Below, piece by piece: positions 24,569 through 32,668 of a stretch of 43,293 bases of DNA. How positions within the stretch are numbered: position 1 is the stretch's first letter; each line of letters starts with the position of its first letter. Origin of the DNA: Candidatus Krumholzibacteriota bacterium (GTDB taxonomy: Bacteria; Krumholzibacteriota; Krumholzibacteriia; JAJRXK01). Where the stretch lies: contig JAJRXK010000019.1 in the NCBI GenBank assembly GCA_024276305.1, positions 1 to 43,293 on the forward strand, written 5' to 3'. The notes below the pieces were generated by a model, which was given only the letters and a program-made list of their open reading frames with translations, did not search any database and was not told the origin of the DNA. The translations under genes were made by a program, and so were the position numbers.

Positions 24569-26350
24569 CTAGACGTACATCTCTTCGATGAGATCCGCAT
24601 AGCGCTCGACCACGACCTTGCGCTTGACCTTGAGACTTGGAGTGAGATGCCCGTCTTCGAGGGTGAATTCGTGGTCGAGTACCCGGAAGTACTTGATCCT
24701 TTCGAATTGGGCGAGATTCTCGTTGGCTTCGTGCACCGCGCGAGCGTAGATGTCTTGGACCTCGTCGCTCGCGATGAACTCCGCCATATTCGCGATTTCC
24801 ACTCCGCGGCTCGCCGCGTAGCTGCGCAACTGCTCGAGGTCTGGAACCAGGAGCACCACCAGATACTTTCGCCGGTCACCGATGAGCACGGCCTCGCTGA
24901 TGTACTTGTTCATCTTGAGTTCGTTCTCCACCGGTTGGGGAGCGACATTCTTCCCTCCGGCGGTCACGAGCAGGGCCTTCTTGCGGTCGGTGATGTAGAG
25001 AAATCCGTCATCATCGATGCGTCCGATGTCACCGGTGTGAAGCCACCCGTCCACGATGGTCTCGGCCGTTTCTTCGGGGAGCTTGTAGTAGCCCTTCATG
25101 ACGTAGGGGCTCCGGGTGAGGATCTCACCGTCGTCGGCGATGCGGACCTCGGCTCCCGGCACCGGAGGCCCCACGCTTCCGGGTCGGAAGCGGTCGTGGG
25201 TGTTCACGGTGATCACTGGAGAGGTCTCGGTGAGGCCGTAGCCCTCGAGGATGGTCAGACCGGCCGAATAGAAGAACTCCGCGATCTCCTTGGCCAGGGG
25301 GGCTCCCCCCGAGACGAAGAAGCGCATTCGCCCTCCCGTTCGGGCTCGCAACTTCTTGAACACCAGGGTATCTGCGATCTTCTGCTGCAGACTCAGACCG
25401 GGGCCCACGCTCTCGCCGGCGACTTTCTTGGCGGTCCAACGTTCGCCGACGCCTTTGGCCCAGAAGAAGAGCTTGCGCTTGAGCGGGCTACCCGAACTCG
25501 CAGCGTCGAGGACCCGCGAATAGATCTTCTCGTAAAGGCGGGGAACCGAAATCATCACCGTGGGGGAGGTTTCAGCCAGATCCGCGGCCACCGTCTCGAC
25601 CGACTGGGCGAAGTTGATGGTCACCCCCTGCCGCAGCATCAGGTAGTAGCCAGCCATCCGTTCGAGGATGTGCGAGAGCGGGAGGAAGGAGAGGCAGGAG
25701 TCGGTCGAGTTGACGGGCAGCACCTCCAGGCAGGCGCTGACATTGCGGGCGATATTCCCGTGGGTGAGCACGACTCCCTTGGGGTTGCCGGTGGTGCCGC
25801 TGGTGTAGATGACGGTCGCGGCGTCTTCCGGAGTGACCGCCGCCGCGCGCTCCTCGACGGCTCCCTCGTGGTTGCGCAGATGGACCTCGCCGAGCTGACG
25901 CAGCTTGGAAAGCGAAATCGCCTCGGAGTGAGGGGTGGCTTCGAAGCAGATGATGTGCCGGAGCGACGGGATTCGTTCGAGGGCTTGGTCGACCTTGGCC
26001 AATTGCCCCGCGTCTTCGACGAAGACCGCGGTAGGGGCTGCGTCGCGCAGGATGTACTCGACTTGATTGGCGAGCAGAGTGGGGTAGATGGGCACCACCA
26101 GCGCGCCCACTCCCAGGATGGCCAGATCCGCCTGCATCCATTCCAGACGGTTGTGGCTGAGCAGAGCCACCAGGTCTCCCTTTTCCACTCCCAGCGACAC
26201 CAGTCCGTGGGCGCTTTCCCGAACTGCGATTTCGAATTCGTCGGTGGAGACGCTCTCCCACTTTCCGTCGACTTTCCGGCGGAACATGTCTGGCTTGCGA
26301 TGTCGCGCCAGCGCGTCTCGGTAGAGTCGGTTGAGTGTGTCAGCGGCCAT
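24569..26350 (-). CDS. Long-chain acyl-CoA synthetase (AMP-forming)
   Basis: 593 residues from ATG 26350 (MAADTLNRLYRDAL), with a GGAGG about 10 nt upstream on the minus strand; the frame continues open upstream only as antisense of mutY. It activates fatty acids to acyl-CoA through an acyl-AMP. The P-loop-like motif is VIYTSGTTGNPKGVVLTHGN, the A5 motif EGYGLTETSPV, the A7 hinge region GWLHTGDIGRIDDDGFLYIT, then DRKKALLVTAGGKNVAP. The phrase FLPLSHILERMAGYYLML is typical of the FadD15-like long-chain group. It is cytoplasmic with no signal peptide. It faces the FadL-like and lipase genes across a shared terminator and is divergent from mutY. Confidence 0.92.
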   Translation of the reverse strand: MAADTLNRLYRDALARHRKPDMFRRKVDGKWESVSTDEFEIAVRESAHGLVSLGVEKGDLVALLSHNRLEWMQADLAILGVGALVVPIYPTLLANQVEYILRDAAPTAVFVEDAGQLAKVDQALERIPSLRHIICFEATPHSEAISLSKLRQLGEVHLRNHEGAVEERAAAVTPEDAATVIYTSGTTGNPKGVVLTHGNIARNVSACLEVLPVNSTDSCLSFLPLSHILERMAGYYLMLRQGVTINFAQSVETVAADLAETSPTVMISVPRLYEKIYSRVLDAASSGSPLKRKLFFWAKGVGERWTAKKVAGESVGPGLSLQQKIADTLVFKKLRARTGGRMRFFVSGGAPLAKEIAEFFYSAGLTILEGYGLTETSPVITVNTHDRFRPGSVGPPVPGAEVRIADDGEILTRSPYVMKGYYKLPEETAETIVDGWLHTGDIGRIDDDGFLYITDRKKALLVTAGGKNVAPQPVENELKMNKYISEAVLIGDRRKYLVVLLVPDLEQLRSYAASRGVEIANMAEFIASDEVQDIYARAVHEANENLAQFERIKYFRVLDHEFTLEDGHLTPSLKVKRKVVVERYADLIEEMYV

Positions 26351-26437
26351 GGAGCGAAGACCTCCGGCGGGAAAAGGGGGCGAGCGACGAGTCTCGACGG
26401 TTGTTCGACGGACGCGCTTCGTCGTATCGTGCGGAGC

Positions 26438-27538
26438 ATGGCCAACACTGTCAACAATCATGGCATGCGTCCCGCTCAGCTGCGTCGCCTCGCGGACGAG
26501 CTTCTGCGGTGGTTCGAGGAGCACCGCCGGGACCTCCCCTGGCGTCGGAGTCGGGATCCCTATGCGATCTGGGTCAGCGAGGTGATGCTCCAGCAGACGC
26601 GGGTCGAAGCGGTGGTGGCCCCCTTCGACCGCTTTCTCCGCCGTTTTCCGGATCTGCCCAGCCTGGCCGCGGCCTCCGAGAACGAGGTGCTGGCCCAGTG
26701 GGCGGGTCTGGGCTACTACCGCCGAGCGCGCCAGCTCCACGCCGCGGCCCGTCTCCTGGCCGAGGACGGGCAGGGGCAGTTGCCGCGGAGTTCGGCCGCC
26801 CTGCGCCTGCTGCCCGGATTCGGTCCCTACACCGCGGGAGCGGTGGCCAGCATCGCTTTTGGAGAGGCGGTGCCCGCGATCGACGGGAATGTCCAGCGGG
26901 TCCTGGCCCGGGTCCTGGCCCTCGAGGAGGACCCCTCCCGTCGCAGCGGATCGGCTCCCATCGAGGTTCTGGCCCGAGGACTCTTGGGGGGAAGCCCTCC
27001 CTCGGAACTCAACCAGGCCCTGATGGAACTGGGAGCCTTGGTCTGCACTCCTCGAAAGCCCTTCTGTGAGACCTGTCCCTGGACCCAGAGCTGCCGGGCG
27101 CGCAGGGCCGGAGTGGCCGAACTTCTGCCACGACGGACGCCGCGGCCGGAGACTTCGACGGTCTCCTGCTACGCGGCGGTGGTTCGGGACGGGCCTCGTT
27201 TCCTGTGGAGACAGCGGGAGGAGGGAGAGCACAACGCCGGACTCTGGGAACTCCCGACCACCCGCTGGCACGCAGGAGAGCCGGATCCGGGGCGGGGACA
27301 CCGTGAGCTCGAGGGACTGGGGGAGGAGCTCGGGAGAGAGTGGCGAGTCGGGGACGCAATGGTCACCGTGCGCCACTCCATCACCCGCTATCGAGTGCGG
27401 TGCGTGGGGCATGAGATCCTCGATTCCCAGGGCCAGGAATCCGAAGGCCTGCGCTGGGGAAGCTCCGAGGAGGCCGAGGCCTGGGGAATCACCGCGGCCG
27501 CCCGCAAGTTCTTGGCGAAACTGCCCCCGCTGTTCTGA
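26438..27538 (+). CDS. mutY: A/G-specific adenine DNA glycosylase
   Basis: 366 residues from ATG 26438 (MANTVNNHG); ATG 26465 is an alternative. It removes adenine mispaired with 8-oxoguanine. Catalytic E48 is in SEVMLQQTRVEAV, the helix-hairpin-helix is LRLLPGFGPYTAGAVAS, catalytic D149 is in AIDGNVQRVLARV, and the iron-sulphur loop is C203-x6-C210-x2-C213-x5-C219 (CTPRKPFCETCPWTQSC). A C-terminal NUDIX-like 8-oxoG recognition domain follows (CYAAVVRDGPRFLWRQREEG to VRHSITRYRV). The open frame extends far upstream as antisense of the acyl-CoA synthetase gene and is not used. Confidence 0.95.
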   Translation: MANTVNNHGMRPAQLRRLADELLRWFEEHRRDLPWRRSRDPYAIWVSEVMLQQTRVEAVVAPFDRFLRRFPDLPSLAAASENEVLAQWAGLGYYRRARQLHAAARLLAEDGQGQLPRSSAALRLLPGFGPYTAGAVASIAFGEAVPAIDGNVQRVLARVLALEEDPSRRSGSAPIEVLARGLLGGSPPSELNQALMELGALVCTPRKPFCETCPWTQSCRARRAGVAELLPRRTPRPETSTVSCYAAVVRDGPRFLWRQREEGEHNAGLWELPTTRWHAGEPDPGRGHRELEGLGEELGREWRVGDAMVTVRHSITRYRVRCVGHEILDSQGQESEGLRWGSSEEAEAWGITAAARKFLAKLPPLF

Positions 27539-27550
27539 ATCGGGGCAACT

Positions 27551-27570
27551 CTCCGGCTTCGGGGCCGGAG
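27551..27570 (+). terminator. Hairpin after mutY
   Basis: A perfect 7-bp stem, arms 27551-27557 (ctccggc) and 27564-27570 (gccggag), with loop ttcggg, starting 13 bp after the mutY stop. There is no T-tract, so it may be a weak or factor-assisted terminator, or only a stabilising 3' hairpin. The icmF promoter -35 box begins 6 bp downstream. Confidence 0.4.
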
Positions 27571-27576
27571 CTGAGG

Positions 27577-27605
27577 TTGCCAGCCGCATGCCTTGGGGCT
27601 AGACT
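27577..27605 (+). promoter_or_regulatory. Sigma70-like promoter for icmF
   Basis: TTGCCA (27577-27582, 5/6 match) and TAGACT (27600-27605, 4/6 match) are separated by exactly 17 bp. They lie 55 bp before the chosen icmF ATG and immediately after the mutY 3' hairpin. This is the best promoter-like arrangement in the window, but it is a motif match only. Confidence 0.6.
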
Positions 27606-27660
27606 GGATCCGAGTTTGTCGAATCTCATGCAACTATTTGCGGCACAAGGAATTGCAAGA

Positions 27661-30600
27661 ATGACCACCAAGCAGGAAGCGGTCGGCACCCGCAGCTCTT
27701 ACGGTCCTGGGTTGAAGCACCAAGTGCGTTTCGTCACCGCCGCCAGTCTCTTCGACGGCCACGATGCGGCCATCAACATCTTTCGTCGACTTCTTCAGCG
27801 CGGCGGAGCGGAGGTCATCCACCTCGGTCACAATCGCTCGGTGGAAGAGGTCGTCGATGCGGCCATCCAAGAGGATGCGCAGGCGGTCGCGATCAGCAGC
27901 TATCAGGGCGGCCACATGGAGTACTTCCGCTACGTGAAGGATCAGCTCCGAGAGAAAGGCGCGCCCCACATCCGGGTCTTCGGGGGGGGAGGTGGAGTCA
28001 TCGTCCCCGAAGAGATCGAGGAACTCGAGGCCTACGGGATCGACAAGATCTTCAGCCCGGACGACGGCCGGCGCATGGGGCTCGAGGGAATCATCTCCTA
28101 CATGCTCGAGCGGAGCGACTCGCCGACTCCCGCCGGAGACGGCAGGACCGGGACCTGCGCACATTGGAGGGAGATTGCCCATGCCATCACCCTCGCCGAA
28201 AGCGGAGCGAGGGTGGATTTCGAGGCGGCGCTCGATGGACTTCGGGCTCGGTCCTCCTCGAACCACGCGCCGGTGGTGGGGATCACGGGCACCGGTGGAG
28301 CGGGAAAGAGCTGTCTCACGGACGAGATCGTACGACGGTTCTTACGGGACTTCGAGGACCGGAGCATCGCGGTGCTTTCGGTCGACCCGACCCGGCGACG
28401 GAGTGGAGGAGCCCTGCTGGGAGATCGTCTGCGCATGAATGCGGTCTACGACCCACGCGCCTACATGCGCAGCCTCGCCACTCGTCAGCGCGGGGGAGAA
28501 CTCAGCTCGGCCATCGAGGATGCGATCGCAGTGTGCAGAGCTGCCGGCTACGACCTCATCCTCGTCGAGACCAGTGGGATTGGGCAATCCGATGCGGGAA
28601 TCGTCGATGTGAGCGAGATCCCGGTCTACGTCATGACCAGTGAATTCGGCGCAGCCAGCCAGCTCGAGAAGATCGAAATGCTCGACCTGGCATCCATCGT
28701 GGTGGTCAACAAATTCGATCGCCAGGGGAGCGTGGACGCCTTTCGGGCGGTCTGCAAGCAGGTCAAGCGAGAGCACGATCTCGACCCGACGACGCCGGTC
28801 GAGGACCTGCCGGTCTTCGGGACCATGGCCGCGCATTTCAATGATCCCGTAGTGAATGCTTTCTATCGGGCGCTCATCGAGGAAGTCGATCGGCGCGCGG
28901 AACAGACCTGGAAGTCCACCCTGGAAATGCCGGTGGCCCAGCGGAGCGATGTTCAACAGACTCTCATCCCACCTCGTCGGGCGCGCTATCTCTCGGAGGT
29001 TGCGGATGCTTCGCGTCATCGGCGTCGAGTGACCGAGGAGCAGTCGGATCTCGTGCGCCGCCTCGATCATCTCGAAGGGACTCTCCGGGAACTGGCCGAA
29101 TCGTCCCCGGCCCGTGAGGAAGTGGAACGCGCGCGCGACCACCTTCGTTCGCAAATCCTACCCGAGGTGCTGCGGCAACTCTCCGAATGGCCCGCGCTGC
29201 GAGAATCCTATTCGGGGGAGCAGATCGTGGTGAAGGTCCGCGATCGGGAGTTCGTCAACGATCTCGGTCACGAGTCCCTGTCGGGAACGCGGATCCCGCG
29301 CGTGGCCTTGCCTCGCACCGAGGACCGGGGCGAGATTCTGCGCTTTCTCCGAGAGGAGAACCTTCCGGGCCACTGGCCCTTCACCGCGGGGGTCTTCCCC
29401 TTCAAACGGACCGAAGAGGATCCCAAGCGTCAGTTCGCGGGGGAGGGCCCTCCCGAACGCACGAATCGCCGCTTTCATTACGTGTGCAAGGACGACGCGG
29501 CCAAGCGTCTGTACACGGCCTTCGATTCGGTGACCCTCTACGGGGAAGATCCCGGTGAGCGGCCGGACATCTACGGCAAGGTCGGCGAGAGCGGAGTATC
29601 GATCTGCTGTGTCGATGACATGAAGAAACTCTACAGTGGCTTCGATCTCTTGGCTCCCTTGACGAGTGTGTCGATGACCATCAATGGGCCGGCGCCCATT
29701 CTCTTGGCCATGTTCTTCAACGCGGCGATCGACCAGGCCTGTGAGCGCTGGTTGAAGGAACACGGAGAGTGGGAAGAGGCTCTGGCAACTCGGCACCGCA
29801 TCTTCCAGGAAAAAGGGATCGACCCTCCTCGCTATCAGGGAGAGGTTCCCGATGGCAATGACGGCCTGGGTCTGGGGCTGCTCGGGGTCAGTGGTGATCA
29901 GCTTCTGCCCCCGGAAGTCTACGCTCAGCTGCGTGCGCAGACTCTGAGGACGGTGCGGGGGACGGTGCAGGCCGACATCCTCAAAGAGGATCAGGCTCAG
30001 AACACCTGCATCTTCTCCATCGATTTCGCGTTGAGGATGATGGGCGATATTCAACAGTTCTTCGTCGACGAGAGAGTTCGCAACTACTACAGCGTATCGA
30101 TCAGCGGCTACCACATCGCCGAAGCGGGAGCGAATCCCATCACCCAGTTGGCGCTCACTCTGGCCAATGGATTCACCTACGTCGAATACTACCTGGGCCG
30201 GGGCATGAGCATCGATGATGTCGCTCCCAACCTCAGTTTCTTCTTCAGCAACGGTCTCGACCCCGAGTATACGGTGATCGGGCGGGTGGCCCGTCGCATC
30301 TGGTCCACGGCGATGCGAGAGATCTACGGCGCCAACGAGCGCAGCCAGAAACTCAAGTATCACATCCAGACCAGCGGACGATCCCTCCACGCCCAGGAGA
30401 TCGCGTTCAACGACATTCGAACGACCCTGCAGGCTCTGCTGGCGATCCAGGACAATTGCAACAGCTTGCACACCAATGCCTATGACGAGGCCATCACCAC
30501 TCCCACCGAAGAAAGTGTGCGGCGAGCGATGGCCATCCAGCTCATCATCGCGCGAGAGTTCGGTCTCTCCAAGAATGAGAACCCGCTCCAAGGCAGCTAT

Positions 30601-31059
30601 GTGGTGGAGGAGCTCACCGACCTCGTGGAAGAAGCGGTATTGGCCGAGTTCGATCGGCTCACCGAGCGGGGAGGAGTTCTCGGAGCCATGGAGACGCAGT
30701 ATCAGCGGAGCAAGATTCAAGAAGAGAGCCTGCTCTACGAAACGCGGAAGCACAGCGGTGAACTACCGGTGGTCGGAGTGAACACTTTTCTCGACCCGAG
30801 CCGCGGTGACAATACCCTTGAGACCGGAGAGCTCATCCGCGCCAGTTCCGAAGAGAAGCGGCGCCAGATCGATGCCTGTCATCGCTTTCAGGCTCGTCAT
30901 GCGCAGGAATCGGGCCCGGCCCTCGAGCACCTGCAGGAAGTCGCTCTGGCCGGAGAGAATGTCTTCGCCGAGTTGATGAACACGGTGAAGGTGGCGACTC
31001 TCGGTCAGATCACTCGGGCTCTCTACGAAGTCGGCGGGGAATACCGCCGGATGGTCTGA
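27661..31059 (+). CDS. icmF: Fused isobutyryl-CoA mutase (IcmF): B12 domain, G-protein chaperone and mutase
   Basis: 1132 residues from ATG 27661, with AAGGA 8-12 nt upstream; ATG 27628 is a less likely start. Three parts in order: a B12-binding domain with the base-off ligand H34 (LFDGHDAA) and HLGHNRSVEEVVDAAIQED; a MeaB-like GTPase with P-loop GITGTGGAGKS (G207-K216) and GTP-specificity motif NKFD; and the mutase barrel with RRFHYVCKDDAAKR, TAFDSVTLYGEDP and SISGYHIAEAG. Where methylmalonyl-CoA mutase has Tyr89 and Arg207 this protein has Phe592 (RQFAGEG) and Gln780 (AQNTC), the pair of the isobutyryl/butyryl-CoA enzymes. It interconverts isobutyryl-CoA and n-butyryl-CoA; the GTPase loads and protects the cobalamin cofactor. 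A P-loop kinase gene starts 2 bp after the stop. Confidence 0.93.
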   Translation: MTTKQEAVGTRSSYGPGLKHQVRFVTAASLFDGHDAAINIFRRLLQRGGAEVIHLGHNRSVEEVVDAAIQEDAQAVAISSYQGGHMEYFRYVKDQLREKGAPHIRVFGGGGGVIVPEEIEELEAYGIDKIFSPDDGRRMGLEGIISYMLERSDSPTPAGDGRTGTCAHWREIAHAITLAESGARVDFEAALDGLRARSSSNHAPVVGITGTGGAGKSCLTDEIVRRFLRDFEDRSIAVLSVDPTRRRSGGALLGDRLRMNAVYDPRAYMRSLATRQRGGELSSAIEDAIAVCRAAGYDLILVETSGIGQSDAGIVDVSEIPVYVMTSEFGAASQLEKIEMLDLASIVVVNKFDRQGSVDAFRAVCKQVKREHDLDPTTPVEDLPVFGTMAAHFNDPVVNAFYRALIEEVDRRAEQTWKSTLEMPVAQRSDVQQTLIPPRRARYLSEVADASRHRRRVTEEQSDLVRRLDHLEGTLRELAESSPAREEVERARDHLRSQILPEVLRQLSEWPALRESYSGEQIVVKVRDREFVNDLGHESLSGTRIPRVALPRTEDRGEILRFLREENLPGHWPFTAGVFPFKRTEEDPKRQFAGEGPPERTNRRFHYVCKDDAAKRLYTAFDSVTLYGEDPGERPDIYGKVGESGVSICCVDDMKKLYSGFDLLAPLTSVSMTINGPAPILLAMFFNAAIDQACERWLKEHGEWEEALATRHRIFQEKGIDPPRYQGEVPDGNDGLGLGLLGVSGDQLLPPEVYAQLRAQTLRTVRGTVQADILKEDQAQNTCIFSIDFALRMMGDIQQFFVDERVRNYYSVSISGYHIAEAGANPITQLALTLANGFTYVEYYLGRGMSIDDVAPNLSFFFSNGLDPEYTVIGRVARRIWSTAMREIYGANERSQKLKYHIQTSGRSLHAQEIAFNDIRTTLQALLAIQDNCNSLHTNAYDEAITTPTEESVRRAMAIQLIIAREFGLSKNENPLQGSYVVEELTDLVEEAVLAEFDRLTERGGVLGAMETQYQRSKIQEESLLYETRKHSGELPVVGVNTFLDPSRGDNTLETGELIRASSEEKRRQIDACHRFQARHAQESGPALEHLQEVALAGENVFAELMNTVKVATLGQITRALYEVGGEYRRMV

Positions 31060-31061
31060 TC

Positions 31062-31628
31062 TTGAAGATCGCGTTCATCGGCACCCACGGGGTCGGCAAG
31101 ACCACCCTGTGTTTCGACTTGGCGGCCCGGCTCAAGCGTCTGGATCTGTCGGTGGACTTGGTGAAGGAAGTGGCGCGTCGCTGCCCCCTGCCCATCAACC
31201 AAGAGACCACGTTCGATGCCCAGGCGTGGATCTTTCACACCCAGATCGCGGAGGAGATCGACGCCTGTTCCCGTTTCGAAGCGGTGATCTGCGATCGTAG
31301 TGTGGTGGACAACTACGCCTACCTCGTCCACCGGGTGGGAGAGCGACCGGAATTCGAGGACACTCTCCGAAACTGGGTCCAGACCTACGACGGTCTCTTC
31401 TGGGTGCCGGTATGGGAGATTCCCAGTTTTGACGGAACCCGCGATACCAGTGTGGAGTTCCAACGCGAGATCGATCGGATTCTGGAGGGACTCATCGAGC
31501 GCTTCGAGGTGCCAGCCCATCGGCTCGAAGCCGGAGACCGCGACTCGTGGATCCCGGCCGTGCTCCGGGCCATGGGCCTGCCTCTCGAACCCCCTCAGTA
31601 TTCTCTCTTTGGCGATTCTCCCCCATGA
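31062..31628 (+). CDS. NadR/AAA_28-like P-loop kinase or ATPase
   Basis: 188 residues from a TTG start 2 bp after the icmF stop. Walker A is IGTHGVGKTTL (residues 6-16), and an early LVKEVARRCPLPINQETTFD region resembles the NadR ribosylnicotinamide-kinase-like fold (AAA_28). A Walker B-like acidic stretch is AVICDRSVVDNYAYLVHR, and an Arg-containing lid region (FQREIDRILEGLIERF) follows. NadR-type proteins phosphorylate small molecules, but no nucleotidyltransferase domain is fused and the substrate is unknown. Tight spacing suggests co-transcription with icmF, so a link to acyl-CoA or cofactor metabolism is possible but unproven. Confidence 0.75.
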   Translation: MKIAFIGTHGVGKTTLCFDLAARLKRLDLSVDLVKEVARRCPLPINQETTFDAQAWIFHTQIAEEIDACSRFEAVICDRSVVDNYAYLVHRVGERPEFEDTLRNWVQTYDGLFWVPVWEIPSFDGTRDTSVEFQREIDRILEGLIERFEVPAHRLEAGDRDSWIPAVLRAMGLPLEPPQYSLFGDSPP

Positions 31629-31632
31629 TTCT

Positions 31633-31662
31633 TTGTTGAATCGGGGGCGGATGCGGTACATT
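31633..31662 (+). promoter_or_regulatory. Weak promoter-like elements before the small-protein/PP2C genes
   Basis: TTGTTG (31633-31638) and TACATT (31657-31662) with an 18-bp spacer occur in the 57-bp gap between the kinase and the small basic protein. Matches to consensus are 3/6 and 4/6. The gap could equally be plain operon spacing. Confidence 0.25.
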
Positions 31663-31685
31663 CCTCCTTTGTTTCGGAGCATCTC

Positions 31686-31931
31686 TTGGATCTCGATCGA
31701 CTCTATGCCTTGTTGAAGTCTTCTCCTCGTGACGCCCGCTGGTTGATGCGCCGGGTAGGCGATGACTACATCGATGTGGTGGAGCAGTTGAGGGCTCAGG
31801 GACGTCCCGTCGAAGTAAAGATGGAAGAGGTCGACGGGATGCACCGTGCGGTGTACCGGGCAGCCGATCAAGCGGAGTTGTTTCCCCCGGTGGCACGCAA
31901 GCGTCGCCGACGTCGGAGGCGTGTTTCATGA
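31686..31931 (+). CDS. Small basic hypothetical protein, 81 residues
   Basis: 81 residues from a TTG start with CGGAG at about 31675-31679. No family is recognised. It has a helical N-terminal half (MDLDRLYALLKSSPRDARWL, then MRRVGDDYIDVVEQL), a middle that could be two strands (VEVKMEEVDGMHRAVYRA) and a strongly basic tail with seven consecutive arginines (RKRRRRRRRVS). The stop overlaps the PP2C start as ATGA, so the two genes are translationally coupled. The ribosome site, the overlap and protein-like composition argue that it is real. The Arg tail could bind nucleic acid or acidic membrane lipids; that is inference. Confidence 0.65.
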   Translation: MDLDRLYALLKSSPRDARWLMRRVGDDYIDVVEQLRAQGRPVEVKMEEVDGMHRAVYRAADQAELFPPVARKRRRRRRRVS

Positions 31932-32638
31932 AGTCCGTCGGTCGTACCCACGTTGGAATGCGACGTGAGCAGAACCAGGACAGCATTCTTCTCCTCGTGG
32001 ACTGCGGCGTATTCGCGGTGGCGGACGGGATGGGGGGCCACCGTGGAGGACAGGTTGCGAGCCGGCTGGTGACCGACGGGATTTCTCGCGCGGTGCTGGG
32101 TCTGCAGTCGCAGATCGACGCACAGGCCCTGGCCGAGATCCTCGAAGCGGTGAATCAGTCCGTCCACGAGGCGGGGCTGGCCAACGAAGGACTCCGGTCG
32201 ATGGGTTCGACCTGCGTACTCGTCCATGTCGATCCCGAGACGGTCCATGTCGCGCACGTCGGAGACAGCCGCCTCTATCTGCTCTCTTCCGAGGGTACGG
32301 CGCTTCTGACCCACGATCACCGTGCGATTCAGCCGATGATCGATGATGGCCTGCTCACCGCGGAAGAGTCTCGCCATCACCCCTTGCGATGTGTGCTCAC
32401 CCGGAGCATCGGGGTCGACGCCGGAGTCAGTGCCGAGGCCTCGGCCCGGGATTGGAATCGCGGCGATCGGCTCCTGCTCTGCAGCGATGGGCTCAGCGAC
32501 TATGTCGTCGAAGAGGAATTCCTCGCCGTGGCACGGGAGACCGAGGACCTGGAGCTCGCAGGTGATCGATTGATCGAAATGGCCAATGCGGCGGGGGGGG
32601 ACGACAACATCTCGGTGATCCTCGTGGAGAACGACTGA
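31928..32638 (+). CDS. PP2C-family Ser/Thr protein phosphatase
   Basis: 236 residues, compact bacterial PP2C (Stp1/PrpC type), ATG overlapping the small-protein stop. It is a metal-dependent phosphatase acting on phospho-Ser/Thr proteins in the cytoplasm. Motifs in order: REQNQDS, VADGMGGHRGGQVAS (metal-binding Asp), GSTCVLVHVD, VAHVGDSRLYLL, RSIGVDAGVSAEASA, LLCSDGLSD (metal Asp) and GGDDNISVILVE (metal Asp). All metal ligands are present, so activity is expected. There is no Hanks-type kinase gene in the window, which is unusual because the two often sit together. A secreted-protein gene follows shortly after. Confidence 0.93.
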   Translation: MKSVGRTHVGMRREQNQDSILLLVDCGVFAVADGMGGHRGGQVASRLVTDGISRAVLGLQSQIDAQALAEILEAVNQSVHEAGLANEGLRSMGSTCVLVHVDPETVHVAHVGDSRLYLLSSEGTALLTHDHRAIQPMIDDGLLTAEESRHHPLRCVLTRSIGVDAGVSAEASARDWNRGDRLLLCSDGLSDYVVEEEFLAVARETEDLELAGDRLIEMANAAGGDDNISVILVEND

Positions 32639-32668
32639 ATCATGGCCCGAGGCGGAGGTGCGATACTC

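Noticed and set aside
24104-27538. A 1144-codon plus-strand open frame opposite the acyl-CoA synthetase gene
   Set aside because: Only its last 366 codons encode a known protein (MutY). The upstream part is antisense of a well-conserved minus-strand gene and stays open because of high GC codon bias.
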